From: Lachnospiraceae bacterium Marseille-Q4251
Lineage (GTDB): Bacteria; Bacillota; Clostridia; Lachnospirales; Lachnospiraceae
Length of the DNA: 64,000 nt
Assembly (NCBI GenBank): GCA_018223435.1
Contig: JAGTTO010000001.1
Span: forward strand, 744,001-808,000
Reading direction: 5' to 3'
Shown: piece by piece, positions 42,823 to 51,922 of the stretch
Layout: each line of letters opens with the position of its first letter
Numbering within the stretch: position 1 is the first letter of the stretch
Program-made: the position numbers and the translations under genes
The notes under the pieces: model-generated
Database searches by the model: none
What the model was told of the DNA's origin: nothing
What the model saw: the letters and a program-made list of their open reading frames with translations, nothing else

Positions 42823-43896
42823 TCACTGTTCGTTCATTTTTGCCAGTTTGGCTGCCTGATCTGCTGCGATCAGAGGATCGATGACCAGATCCAGATCGCC
42901 GTTTAAAACCGCGTCGATCTGATGCAGGGTCAGCTTGATCCGATGGTCCGTCACACGACCCTGGGGGAAATTGTAGGTCCGGATCTTCTCGGAACGGTCT
43001 CCGGTTCCGATCTGGCTCTTTCTTTCCTCAGCTTCTGCATCGTGACGTTTTGCCAGCTCCATCTCGTAGAGACGGGAACGAAGGATCTTTAACGCTTTGT
43101 CCTTGTTCTTTAGCTGGGATTTCTCGTCCTGACAGGAAATCACGATACCTGTAGGAATATGGGTCAGACGGACAGCGGAGTCCGTCGTGTTGACGCACTG
43201 ACCGCCGTTTCCGGAGGCACGGAACACATCAAATTTACACTCGTTGAGATCCAGGTGGAAATCAATCTCCTCCGCTTCCGGCAGGACAGCTACGGTCACG
43301 GTGGAAGTATGGATTCTTCCGCCTGACTCGGTCTCGGGTACACGCTGCACGCGATGAACGCCGCTCTCATATTTCAGCCGGGAATAAGCGCCCTGGCCGG
43401 TAATCATGAAAGTGACTTCCTTGAAACCGCCGATGCCATTCTCGTTGAGAGACATCATCTCGGTTCTCCAGCGGCGGCTCTCGGCATATTTCACATACAT
43501 CCGGTAAACCTCGGCCGCGAAAAGAGCCGCCTCATCTCCGCCTGCGCCGGCACGGATCTCCACGATAACGTTTTTGTCATCGTTGGGATCCTTCGGCAGA
43601 AGCAGGATCTTCAGCTCGTTTTCCAGCTCGGGAATCCGTTTCTTCGCATCGGAAAGCTCTTCCTTCAGAAGTTCCTTCATCTCCTCGTCGGTCTCTTCCT
43701 CCAGCATCATCAGGCTTTCCTCTACGGTTTCTTTGCATTTTTTATATTCTTTATACGCATCCACAATGGGAGTCAGCTCGCTCTGCTCTTTCATGAGCTT
43801 CTGAAACCTTGCGGTATCGTTTACCACGGAAGGTTCACTTAATTCGCTCATGATCTCTTCCAGACGGATGAGTAAATCTTCCAGACGATCAAACAT
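42823..43896 (-). CDS. prfA: Peptide chain release factor 1
   Basis: 357 residues. The GGQ loop ([21 protein letters not shown]) and the flanking [14 protein letters not shown] are typical of class I release factors, and the size and C-terminus fit RF1 (UAA/UAG). The start at 43896 has GGAGGAG and overlaps prmC by 8 bp; PrmC methylates the Gln of this GGQ. Confidence 0.97.
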   Translation of the reverse strand: MFDRLEDLLIRLEEIMSELSEPSVVNDTARFQKLMKEQSELTPIVDAYKEYKKCKETVEESLMMLEEETDEEMKELLKEELSDAKKRIPELENELKILLLPKDPNDDKNVIVEIRAGAGGDEAALFAAEVYRMYVKYAESRRWRTEMMSLNENGIGGFKEVTFMITGQGAYSRLKYESGVHRVQRVPETESGGRIHTSTVTVAVLPEAEEIDFHLDLNECKFDVFRASGNGGQCVNTTDSAVRLTHIPTGIVISCQDEKSQLKNKDKALKILRSRLYEMELAKRHDAEAEERKSQIGTGDRSEKIRTYNFPQGRVTDHRIKLTLHQIDAVLNGDLDLVIDPLIAADQAAKLAKMNEQ

Positions 43897-44758
43897 CGTT
43901 TCTCTCCTCCTGTTTCGGTCTCCTTCCGCCTACGACCCGCTCCAGCCCCGCCAGATCCTTTTTCACATAGACGTCCAGAAAACCACCGTTTTTCAAAAGT
44001 TCCATTACCGCTTCAGCCTGGGTGCAGCCGATCTCAAAAAGCATCCAGCCGCCGGGCTTTACATGCTCTTTTCCCTCCCGCACCAGCCTGCGGTAAAATT
44101 CCAGCCCGTCCGCGCTTCCATCCAGGGCGCCGATGGGCTCATGATCCCTTACCTCTTCCATGAGAGTGGGTATCTCCTCCGAAGCAATATAGGGCGGATT
44201 GGAAACAATGAGACCAAAGCTTCCCTCCACCTTTTCAAAAAGATCGCTTTCCAAAAAAGAGGCCTCCGTCTGAAGCCTCTTTCCATTTTCCACAGCGACT
44301 TTTAAGGCTTCTCCGGAAATATCCACTCCCGTACCGGTAAGCCCCGGTACCAGTTTGAGAAGACTTAAGAGAATGCAGCCGGAACCGGTACACATATCCA
44401 GCACCTGGTCTCCGCTTTTTACTTTTCCCATAGCTTCCTCCACCAGAGTTTCCGTATCCTGTCTGGGGATCAGCACATGTTCATTTACCCGAAAGGAAAG
44501 GCCCATAAATTCCTGTTCCCCGGTAATCTGCTGGAGCGGAATCCGTTTCGCCCGGCGCTCAATGAGCTCCTGATAGGCTTTCTCTTCCTCCGCCCTGGCC
44601 TCGTCCTCCCGGTTAAGAAGATACCACTGCCGGTCGGAGCGCTCTCCTCTCTCTTTTCTCAGATATTCCAGAAGATACCAGGCATCCAGCTCCGCCTCCG
44701 GCACTCCTGCCGCCGCAAGAACCCTGCCGCCCTCTGTCACCATGGAACGATAAGTCAT
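43889..44758 (-). CDS. prmC: Release factor glutamine methyltransferase
   Basis: 289 residues. An N-terminal helical domain is followed by a methyltransferase with [15 protein letters not shown] and the glutamine-methylating motif [13 protein letters not shown]. It methylates the GGQ glutamine of release factors. The genes before and after overlap it (ATGA with DUF1385; 8 bp with prfA). Confidence 0.97.
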   Translation of the reverse strand: MTYRSMVTEGGRVLAAAGVPEAELDAWYLLEYLRKERGERSDRQWYLLNREDEARAEEEKAYQELIERRAKRIPLQQITGEQEFMGLSFRVNEHVLIPRQDTETLVEEAMGKVKSGDQVLDMCTGSGCILLSLLKLVPGLTGTGVDISGEALKVAVENGKRLQTEASFLESDLFEKVEGSFGLIVSNPPYIASEEIPTLMEEVRDHEPIGALDGSADGLEFYRRLVREGKEHVKPGGWMLFEIGCTQAEAVMELLKNGGFLDVYVKKDLAGLERVVGGRRPKQEERNDV

Positions 44759-45720
44759 GATTCTTTATCCTCCGGAAATTCCTTACCGAAATTCTCCCGT
44801 AAAAATTTCTTCCAGTCATAGACCGCTTCCACCGCAGCAATGGCCACCTCGATCATATCGTCCGTGGGCTCCTTGGTGGTCAGATGCTGCATGGCAAGAC
44901 CGGGTTTGCTCAAAAGACCTACGATCTTATTCTCGCTGATTCCCGCCAGACGGATGAACTCATAGGAAACGCCCGCGATCACCGGAATGAGAAGCAGACG
45001 AACCACCACCCGGAGAATCGGGGAATGTACCCGTATAAATAGAAAGAAAATGATACTCACGATCATAACAATCAGAAGGAAACTGGTTCCGCAGCGCTTA
45101 TGCTCTCTGGAGCTCTTGCGGACATTTTCTACATTCAGCTCCATGCCGTGCTCAATACAGTTGATGCATTTATGCTCGGCCCCGTGGTACATGAACGTCC
45201 TCTGGATATCCTTCATCCTGGAAATCAGAAGAATATAACCGACGAAAATCAGAATCCGGACCACACCCTCCGCGATGGAGATGAGCAGCTGGGAATCTGT
45301 CAGTTTCTGAAACAAAAGAGAAATAAAATAAGGAAGGATCATAAACACGCCCACAGCCAGGACAATGGAAAAAGCAACGGTAAATCCCAGAAGGATGGAA
45401 TTTTCTTTTTCTGGATCTTTGCCCTTTTTGCGCTGTTTTTCTTCCTTCTCCCGCTCTTTTTCCTCTTCCTCGTCATCCATGAAAAACTCCGCGGAAAACA
45501 TCAGGCTCTTCATACCCAGGACCAGCGAATCCACAAAGTTGAACACGCCGCGGATGAAGGGGAGCTGAAGGATCTTCTTGTTCTTGATAAAGCTATGGCA
45601 TTCTTCTACTTTTACTTCAATTTCTTTATCCGGCTTCCGGACGGCTACGGCGTAGTGATCTCCGTTTTTCATCATGATGCCTTCCATGACAGCCTGGCCG
45701 CCGATGTTTGAATACTTCAT
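44755..45720 (-). CDS. DUF1385 membrane protein
   Basis: 321 residues. It begins YSNIGGQAVMEGIMMKNGD, the DUF1385 hallmark, then four to five membrane segments and the conserved YHGAEHKCINCIEHG metal-like motif. Function unestablished. In Clostridia it is regularly found between rpmE and prmC, as here. An acidic/basic stretch (DDEEEEKEREKEEKQRKKGK) lies between the first hydrophobic part and the second. Confidence 0.92.
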   Translation of the reverse strand: MKYSNIGGQAVMEGIMMKNGDHYAVAVRKPDKEIEVKVEECHSFIKNKKILQLPFIRGVFNFVDSLVLGMKSLMFSAEFFMDDEEEEKEREKEEKQRKKGKDPEKENSILLGFTVAFSIVLAVGVFMILPYFISLLFQKLTDSQLLISIAEGVVRILIFVGYILLISRMKDIQRTFMYHGAEHKCINCIEHGMELNVENVRKSSREHKRCGTSFLLIVMIVSIIFFLFIRVHSPILRVVVRLLLIPVIAGVSYEFIRLAGISENKIVGLLSKPGLAMQHLTTKEPTDDMIEVAIAAVEAVYDWKKFLRENFGKEFPEDKES

Positions 45721-45750
45721 CCTTCGCCTTCTTTCTTATTCTTTTTTAAT

Positions 45751-45785
45751 AATAAGAAAGGTTGGGATTTTTTCAAACCCCAACC
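45751..45785 (-). terminator. Terminator after rpmE
   Basis: Minus strand stem GGTTGGG / CCCAACC with a loop rich in A, followed by TTTCTTATT. Confidence 0.8.
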
Positions 45786-45798
45786 CATCGGAATACTA

Positions 45799-46008
45799 TT
45801 ATTTGTTTTCACCAAGACCGTATTTCTTATTGAACTTATCAATACGTCCACGAGCCTGAGCTGCTTTCTGCTGACCGGTGTAGAAAGAATGACATTTGGA
45901 GCAAACCTCTACATGAATCTCTTTCTTTGTGGAACCAGTTACAAAAGTGTTACCGCAGTTGCAGGTTACGGTTGCCTGATGATATTCCGGATGGATACCC
46001 TGTTTCAT
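45799..46008 (-). CDS. rpmE: Ribosomal protein bL31, zinc type
   Basis: 69 residues from the ATG at 46008 (GAGGTG upstream), starting [16 protein letters not shown]. Four cysteines, C16, C18, C36 and C39, form the zinc site, so this is the C+ version rather than the zinc-free paralogue. An in-frame GTG at 46017 overlaps the ribosome site and is not the start. Confidence 0.97.
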   Translation of the reverse strand: MKQGIHPEYHQATVTCNCGNTFVTGSTKKEIHVEVCSKCHSFYTGQQKAAQARGRIDKFNKKYGLGENK

Positions 46009-46174
46009 GATTTTCACCTCTTCTTCCTTCGCTTTATGCAGACATTGTCTTGCATATTATGGCATCGAAGGGGAATCAATGCCCCCCATTCAATGATATC
46101 ACTTTTAATTTCCGTTTACTTATCTCTAAACAGCTATTGCATTATAGCATAGATTTTTTTGAATTGCAACAGTT

Positions 46175-47956
46175 TTATATAAATTTCTGTTTTCTTACGA
46201 TCTGAATAAATTCTTCGTTGCTTTTTGTCTTCGCAAAGGTGTTCAGAATGTTCTCCACGGCGTCCTCGGGCTTCATGCCGTTGAGCTGTTTCCGCATGAT
46301 ATCCACGGCTTCTTTCTCCTCCGCCGTCAGAAGAAGATCCTCTCTTCTGGTTCCGGATCGGACGATATCAATGGCTGGGAACACTCTCTTCTCTGAAAGC
46401 TTCCGGTCCAGGATCAGCTCCATGTTACCGGTTCCCTTAAACTCCTCGTAGATCACATCGTCCATCTTGCTTCCCGTATCCACCAGAGCAGTGGCAAGGA
46501 TCGTCAGGCTTCCGCCCTCCCTCATATTCCGGGCTGCGCCAAAAAATTTCTTCGGCATATGAAGTGCTCCGGGATCGAGACCTCCAGAAAGAGTCCGGCC
46601 GCTGGGCGGAACTACCATATTATAAGCTCTGGCCAGACGGGTGATGCTGTCCAATAGAATCGTCACGTCTTTGTTATGCTCGACGAGACGCTTGCTTCGC
46701 TCGATTACCATCTCCGCCACGCGCTTGTGGTGTTCCGGCTGCTCATCGAAGGTGGAATAGATGACTTCCACGTTATCGCCCACGATGGACTCCCGGATAT
46801 CCGTCACCTCCTCCGGCCGCTCGTCGATCAGAAGGATGATGATGTGCATCTCCGGGTTGTTGTGAACGATGGACTGGGCCATCTCTTTTAAGAGGGTAGT
46901 CTTACCTGCTTTCGGCGGTGAAACGATCATGCCTCGCTGGCCTTTTCCCACAGGAGAAACCAGATCCACGATACGCATGGCCATATGGTGGCCTTCCCGC
47001 TCCATCCGAAGACGCTCATTCGGGAAAATCGGCGTCATATTTTCAAAATTCTGCCTCTTGGAAGCAATAAAGGGAAGCAGGTCATTGACTGTCTGAACAT
47101 ACATCAGGGCGCAGAATTTCTCCTGGGGTGCCTTGATTCTGGTATTTCCGGAGATGATATCTCCGGTTTTTAAATTGAAACGGCGGATCTGAGAAGGGGA
47201 AACATAGACGTCGTTGTCTCCCGGCATATAATTGTCGCTTCGGATAAAACCAAAGCCATCCGGCATAACCTCCAGAATACCGCAAGCAATCTGACCGGAA
47301 TCCAGCTGTCCGAAATCCGGTGCCGGGCGATCTTCGTTCTGCCAGTCCTCACCGGAACGCTCCTGGGAATAGTCCTGATTTCTCTCGTAAGTATTTTCCG
47401 TACGATTTTCCTGATTCCGCGAATTATAACCGCCATTCTCCTGATACTGGGCGCGGTTTCCATAGCCGTTATTTTCCTGATTGTTTCGATTATTGTTATA
47501 GCCGTAGCTTCCGTTATTCTCTGTATTCTGGTTCTGGCTGCGATTGTAACCGTAGCCATTGTTTTCCTGGCAGTTCTGATTCCGGTTATTGGAATAGCCG
47601 TATCCGCCGTCCTGATTGTTCTGATTCCGGTTGCGATTCGGCGCAAAGCTCCGGACGTTTTCCTGATTTCTTCCATAGGAATAGGTCCTGGTATTCTCCT
47701 GGGGACGGTTATAGTTCCGGTTCGTATAGGTATTCTGCCGGGGACGGAATGTTTCCTCCTGCTTTTCCTTTTCCACAGAAGGAGTCTCTTCTTCCTGGGC
47801 AGCCGTCTCTTTCTCTGCGGCTTCCCGCGCATCCTCCTCCAGCATCCGGTCGATGAGCTCGTCCTTCTTAAGACCGGAAATATGCTTTAATCCTCTTGAT
47901 TTTGCCAGTTCTTTTAACTGAACCAGCTGCAGAGATTTGTATTGTTCTCTGGTCAT
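46175..47956 (-). CDS. rho: Transcription termination factor Rho with large disordered insert
   Basis: 593 residues. The N-terminal helical domain (1-55, [20 protein letters not shown]) is followed by an acidic stretch and about 150 residues of Asn, Arg, Tyr, Gly and Gln ([20 protein letters not shown]). The RNA-binding cold-shock-like domain ([15 protein letters not shown]) and the hexameric ATPase ([38 protein letters not shown]) follow intact. The insert resembles prion-like or phase-separating inserts reported in some Rho proteins. An upstream leader of about 250 nt has no gene. Confidence 0.97.
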   Translation of the reverse strand: MTREQYKSLQLVQLKELAKSRGLKHISGLKKDELIDRMLEEDAREAAEKETAAQEEETPSVEKEKQEETFRPRQNTYTNRNYNRPQENTRTYSYGRNQENVRSFAPNRNRNQNNQDGGYGYSNNRNQNCQENNGYGYNRSQNQNTENNGSYGYNNNRNNQENNGYGNRAQYQENGGYNSRNQENRTENTYERNQDYSQERSGEDWQNEDRPAPDFGQLDSGQIACGILEVMPDGFGFIRSDNYMPGDNDVYVSPSQIRRFNLKTGDIISGNTRIKAPQEKFCALMYVQTVNDLLPFIASKRQNFENMTPIFPNERLRMEREGHHMAMRIVDLVSPVGKGQRGMIVSPPKAGKTTLLKEMAQSIVHNNPEMHIIILLIDERPEEVTDIRESIVGDNVEVIYSTFDEQPEHHKRVAEMVIERSKRLVEHNKDVTILLDSITRLARAYNMVVPPSGRTLSGGLDPGALHMPKKFFGAARNMREGGSLTILATALVDTGSKMDDVIYEEFKGTGNMELILDRKLSEKRVFPAIDIVRSGTRREDLLLTAEEKEAVDIMRKQLNGMKPEDAVENILNTFAKTKSNEEFIQIVRKQKFI

Positions 47957-48262
47957 CCACTCTATCCTTTCTTTTTATAAAACAAGCTTTCTGTTTGTGT
48001 AAATCTATAGTTTGCAGCATTAGCAACGACTCAGAAGAGACACAGGGGAACTCACACTTTTACCAGAAAAGCCGCCTGGCTCTGAATCATTATCAAATAT
48101 ACCTTTTTCATCAAAAATAGGGATACATAAACTCGGGATTTCTTGTCAGAATCGACTTGAAGTCATAAAAACAATTTAAGTATATCATATCTTTTTTTAA
48201 AAATCCACCGGTATTTTCCAGGAGCGCGCTTGATTTTTCCCGCACGCCCCTGTTTTTCCCGC
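47957..48262. other. Intergenic region upstream of rho
   Basis: A 306-bp AT-rich stretch with no credible gene. It holds the rho ribosome site (AAAGGATAG), probably the rho promoter and a long leader. I could not fix the promoter. A long untranslated leader would fit the known autoregulation of rho in other bacteria, but no structure was confirmed. Confidence 0.4.
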
Positions 48263-48637
48263 TCAGGAAATCATTCCGCCCAGCATCCCGCCGCCCAAGC
48301 AGAGTGCTCCGGTCAGTATCAGCGAGAGAAAACCATCCCTCTCTGCTCCCAGATTCCAGGACAGCAGAAACAGTACGAGAAAATAAACTGCCCCGGTGAG
48401 AAGCCCCCAGAGGAATTTTTTCTTTTTTCCGCCTTTTCCTGCCGCCAGCCCGCCAAAAAAGCAGGACAGCACATAGACTGCGGTCATCCCCAGCGAAACC
48501 TTGCTTTCGTTGAGCTCCAATTTAAAGAGGAGCAGCGCCATAAGTAACAGAAGAAGGGCCGTCACCACCCATGCCGTCAGCTGGGCACGGATCAGGATGG
48601 CCATCTTTCTCCCGATGGAAGCATTCTCCATTCTCAT
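48263..48637 (-). CDS. TIGR04086 family membrane protein
   Basis: 124 residues with four membrane segments; GLAAGKGGKKKKFLWGLLTG between the second and third is the recognisable family block (YrzE-like). Function unknown. A run of G precedes the first ATG (48637); the second ATG, two codons on, has better spacing. Confidence 0.8.
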   Translation of the reverse strand: MRMENASIGRKMAILIRAQLTAWVVTALLLLLMALLLFKLELNESKVSLGMTAVYVLSCFFGGLAAGKGGKKKKFLWGLLTGAVYFLVLFLLSWNLGAERDGFLSLILTGALCLGGGMLGGMIS

Positions 48638-48666
48638 CCCCCCCTGTCTTACTATATGCGCCTCAC

Positions 48667-48713
48667 GAAAAAAAGAGACCCTTCCGCAGGAAATTTCCTG
48701 GAAAGAATCTCTT
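48667..48713 (-). terminator. Terminator after the KTTETE surface protein
   Basis: Minus strand arms AGAGATTCTTTCCAGGAAA / TTTCCTGCGGAAGGGTCTC, followed by TTTTTTTCG. Confidence 0.8.
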
Positions 48714-48717
48714 TTCG

Positions 48718-49608
48718 TTAATCTGCTTTTCGTTTCATGATCAGGTCGCCGACAAGTAGGAGGCCTGCTGCCGCTCCCAGCAGAAGGAAGGGAACGAGGT
48801 CCGTTTCGTCTCCGGTGACTGCGGGTTCTGCCTGCAGATCCTCGGCGGCGGTGTTTTCTGAAACCTGCTCGGTTTCTTTTTCTGTCTCGATAGTTTTTGG
48901 CTTTTCGGTCTCAGATACGACCGGCTGAGTGGATGCTGCGCTGGGTTTTGACTCCGCCGCACCCTTCGTCTCTGTCACCTGTTTTTCAGTCTCCGGAGTT
49001 TTGCTGGTTTCTGCCGTTTTCTTCTCAGTCTCAATTGTTTTATTCGTCTCTATAGTCTTTTTCTCAGTCTCGGTCGTCTTACTTGTCTCGGTTGTTTTTT
49101 TCTCGGTCTCCGTCGTCTTACTGGTCTCTGCGGTCTTCTTCTCGGTTTCCGTCGTCTTACTGGTTTCTGCGGTCTTCTTCTCGGTCTCCGTCGTCTTACT
49201 GGTTTCTGCGGTCTTCTTCTCAGTCTCCGTTGTTTTGCTGCTTTCCGTCGTTCCTGTCTTGCCGGACGTTCCTGTTGAAGAACCGGAAGTTTTCCCTGCT
49301 TCCACCGTTTTTGCCTCAGTCTCCGTCTTTTTGGAGGTCTCTGACGTCTTCGTCCCGTCCTCCGAGAAATCAAACTCGGAAGTGATGCCGATACCGGCGA
49401 TCACCGTACTTCCTGCCACGGAATAAAGTCCGGAAAGATCCAGATCCAGTGCTCCGATCCGGTCGGCTTCCTCGATGGCCTCCGCCGTTTCATTGGAAAT
49501 ATAGGCGGAACTACTTTCTGTCTCCGCCGCTCTCACGGAAGCATTCCCTGTCCCGGAAAAGACCAGCGCCAGGATGCTCCCCAGAAGGATTGCCTTTCTG
49601 CTTCTCAT
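48718..49608 (-). CDS. Surface protein with KTTETEKKTAETS repeats
   Basis: About 296 residues from the ATG at 49608 (GGGAG upstream). A signal peptide (AILLGSILALVFSGTGNASV) and a short globular stretch (to about 75) precede seven 13-residue Lys/Thr/Glu repeats, then a Ser/Pro/Glu linker and a C-terminal membrane segment with positive end (PFLLLGAAAGLLLVGDLIMKRKAD). There is no LPxTG. The repeat region is a charged, flexible stalk probably crossing the cell wall. What the small N-terminal part does is unknown. Confidence 0.75.
   Translation of the reverse strand: MRSRKAILLGSILALVFSGTGNASVRAAETESSSAYISNETAEAIEEADRIGALDLDLSGLYSVAGSTVIAGIGITSEFDFSEDGTKTSETSKKTETEAKTVEAGKTSGSSTGTSGKTGTTESSKTTETEKKTAETSKTTETEKKTAETSKTTETEKKTAETSKTTETEKKTTETSKTTETEKKTIETNKTIETEKKTAETSKTPETEKQVTETKGAAESKPSAASTQPVVSETEKPKTIETEKETEQVSENTAAEDLQAEPAVTGDETDLVPFLLLGAAAGLLLVGDLIMKRKAD
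48964..49236 (-). repeat. 39-bp tandem repeat, seven units
   Basis: Seven in-frame 39-bp units encode KTTETEKKTAETS and variants; the units at the 5' end of the gene are nearly identical and later ones diverge (KKTIETN, KTPETEKQV). Copy number is likely to vary between strains. Confidence 0.85.
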
Positions 49609-49756
49609 ACTCTTCTGCTCCCTTTTTATCTTCGCAGCCAAAAATCGGCCATTTTCATTTTATGATGTACTGACACTGATTCTATCACATCTTTGTAATA
49701 TTTTTCAAGCATTTATTACAAAATTATTAAAATCTATTTTCAATAATATTGCCTTA

Positions 49757-49785
49757 TTGCATTCGCCCGAAAAATATTGTATATT
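49757..49785 (+). promoter_or_regulatory. Promoter of the plus-strand CorC-type gene
   Basis: TTGCAT (49757-49762), 17 bp, TATATT (49780-49785), 37 bp before the start codon. Confidence 0.65.
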
Positions 49786-49822
49786 CAGTAACAATACTAA
49801 TATAGAAAAAGGAGCTGATCTT

Positions 49823-51112
49823 TTGGATTCAAATTCTGCCCTGCAGCTGATCATCCTGATTCTGCTGCTGGTGCTGTCCGGCTTTTTCTCTTCCGCCGAG
49901 ACTTCTCTGACGACTGTAAGCACAATCCGTCTCTTAAGCCTTGCCGAGCAAGGAAACAAACGGGCTCAGACGGTTCTCAAAATCCGGAAAGACTCCGGAA
50001 AAATGCTGAGCGCCATTTTAATTGGAAACAACATTGTCAACCTGACCGCTTCCTCCCTGGCCACCACCCTGGCCATAAATCTTCTGGGAAGCGCCACCGT
50101 GGGTATCGCCACCGGCATTCTCACCTTCCTAGTGCTGATGTTCGGCGAAATCACCCCGAAAACCCTGGCTACGATCCATGCGGAGAAATTTGCTCTCAGC
50201 TATGCCAACGTTATTTCCTGGCTCATGAAGATTCTGACCCCGGTGATTTTTATCATCAATCACCTGTCACGCTTCATCTTAAAACTCCTCCATGTAGACC
50301 CCAATGCCAAGCCCAGCTTTATGACTGAGCATGAGCTCCGCACAATTGTGGATGTGAGCCATGAAAACGGAGTCATCGAGAGCGACGAGCGGCAGATGAT
50401 CAACAACGTGTTTGATTTCGGCGACTCCACCGCCAAGGACATCATGATCCCCCGCGTGGATATGGTCTGTGCGGACATTGACAGCACCTACGAAGAGCTT
50501 CTTGAGATCTTCCGTGCGGAGCGTTTTACCCGTATCCCGGTCTACGAGGGAGACGGCGACAACATGGTTGGCGTTATCAATATGAAAGATCTCCTTCTGT
50601 TTCATCCTGCGAAGGAATTTCATATCCGGGATATCATGCGCGAGCCCTATTTCACCTACGAGTACAAAAAGACCTCCGAGCTCATGGTGGAAATGCGGAA
50701 AGACTCCGTGAACTTCACCATCGTGCTGGACGAGTACGGCGCCACCGTGGGAATGATCACGCTGGAGGATCTCCTCGAGGAGATCGTCGGCGACATCCGT
50801 GATGAATACGACCACGACGAGGAAGACCCGATCCGCCGGATTCAGGAAAATGAGTATCAGGTTTTAGGTTCCTCCAAGCTGGATGACCTGAATGAAAAAT
50901 TGGGAATCCATCTGGAATCCGAGGATTACGATTCCATCGGCGGTTACATCATCGAGCATCTGGATCACCTCCCCAAAGCCGGAGAATTTATTGTCACGGA
51001 GGACGGAATCCGTCTCGTGGTCGATACCGTCACCAGAAAAAGAATTGACCGGGTTCACATCTATCTTCCGCCGAAAAAGGAAGAGGACGAGACCGAAGAG
51101 AATTATCTGTAA
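49823..51112 (+). CDS. CorC/HlyC-type CNNM-CBS membrane protein, second copy
   Basis: 429 residues from a TTG at 49823 with AAAGGAG 8 nt upstream; the longer open frame runs through the promoter and is not used. CNNM domain (GFFSSAETSLTTVSTIRL, LMFGEITPKTLA), CBS pair (RIPVYEGDGDNMVGVINMKD, FTIVLDEYGATVGMITLED), and a C-terminal CorC domain. The two copies share their architecture but little sequence. A role in Mg2+ or cation handling is inferred from the family. It is one of very few plus-strand genes here and ends in a shared terminator. Confidence 0.93.
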   Translation: MDSNSALQLIILILLLVLSGFFSSAETSLTTVSTIRLLSLAEQGNKRAQTVLKIRKDSGKMLSAILIGNNIVNLTASSLATTLAINLLGSATVGIATGILTFLVLMFGEITPKTLATIHAEKFALSYANVISWLMKILTPVIFIINHLSRFILKLLHVDPNAKPSFMTEHELRTIVDVSHENGVIESDERQMINNVFDFGDSTAKDIMIPRVDMVCADIDSTYEELLEIFRAERFTRIPVYEGDGDNMVGVINMKDLLLFHPAKEFHIRDIMREPYFTYEYKKTSELMVEMRKDSVNFTIVLDEYGATVGMITLEDLLEEIVGDIRDEYDHDEEDPIRRIQENEYQVLGSSKLDDLNEKLGIHLESEDYDSIGGYIIEHLDHLPKAGEFIVTEDGIRLVVDTVTRKRIDRVHIYLPPKKEEDETEENYL

Positions 51113-51162
51113 CAAAAAAGACCTGCAGACACACCAGAAAGTGTCAACTGCAGGTCTTTCTC
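51113..51162. terminator. Bidirectional terminator
   Basis: Perfect 12-bp arms AAAGACCTGCAG / CTGCAGGTCTTT with inner ACAC / GTGT pairing, flanked by A-run and T-rich ends, between convergent genes. Confidence 0.93.
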
Positions 51163-51163
51163 T

Positions 51164-51922
51164 TTACTCATTCACATCAATCTCATCGCCGGCCATACGG
51201 AGAATATCCCGTATCTCTTCCACAGGCATATCCAGATAAGCGGAAAGCTCATCCACAGAAACTTTGTGTTCCAGGTCCTCTTCCAGGTTGTGGACGGCTT
51301 CGCTCAGATGGTTAACCTTCTGGGCTACTTTATCGCCCATATCTTTCAGGTCCTGGCCCTCTCTTAAAGCGTCCTCCATGGCTTCCCGGATCTTCTCGTA
51401 GAGGAAATTCTGATAATCTTCCAGTTTTCCAAAAAATTCCAGCTCTTCCAGCGCCAGCATCAGCGCCACATTTCCCTCCTGAATCAAGTCGCTTCTCGGA
51501 ACAGAGCCGAAAGCAAAGGTTCTGGAAAGGTCATAGACCGTTTTCAGGTAATGCTCGGTGAGCCGGCTCTTTGCCGCCGGGTCGCCTGCACTGGCCAGCT
51601 GGAAACACTTGAGTTCTTCCTCCTCGGAAAGTCCTTTGATTTCTTCAAGCTCTGCCTGATAAAGTTCCAGACAGTCGCTCTCCTCCATGGCTCCCGCCTC
51701 TTCCTTTTCCGGCGTCTGCTCCTGTTTTTCCGGGCCCTCGTAGCCCTCCACCCGGATTTTCTCTCCGATAAGGTAAACGCAGACCATGTTCAGCTGCTCA
51801 TCCGTCAGATGGGCATTTTTGAAAAATTCTTTTACCTCATCCAGCGTCAGAACATTTCCCTTCTGATCCGCCAGCTCCTTGATCTCACTTAACATTTCAC
51901 GAAAAATATATCTTTCCTGCAT
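51164..51922 (-). CDS. Sigma-70-like protein lacking region 4
   Basis: 252 residues. Residues 1-57 resemble region 1.1 of primary sigma factors. About 97-170 resembles region 2 (AKSRLTEHYLKTVYDLSRTF, SDLIQEGNVALMLALEEL), but the 2.3-2.4 part that melts and reads the -10 is replaced by YQNFLYEKIREAMEDALRE. About 200-245 resembles region 3 (SVDELSAYLDMPVEEIRDIL). The protein ends there, with no region 4. It could bind RNA polymerase without acting as a normal sigma. Its start shares a base with the protease stop (TAATG), so translation is coupled. Confidence 0.75.
   Translation of the reverse strand: MQERYIFREMLSEIKELADQKGNVLTLDEVKEFFKNAHLTDEQLNMVCVYLIGEKIRVEGYEGPEKQEQTPEKEEAGAMEESDCLELYQAELEEIKGLSEEEELKCFQLASAGDPAAKSRLTEHYLKTVYDLSRTFAFGSVPRSDLIQEGNVALMLALEELEFFGKLEDYQNFLYEKIREAMEDALREGQDLKDMGDKVAQKVNHLSEAVHNLEEDLEHKVSVDELSAYLDMPVEEIRDILRMAGDEIDVNE

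Noticed and set aside
48929-49426. 165-residue Val/Ser/Phe-rich plus-strand frame
   Set aside because: It is the antisense of the 39-bp tandem repeat; no start signals.
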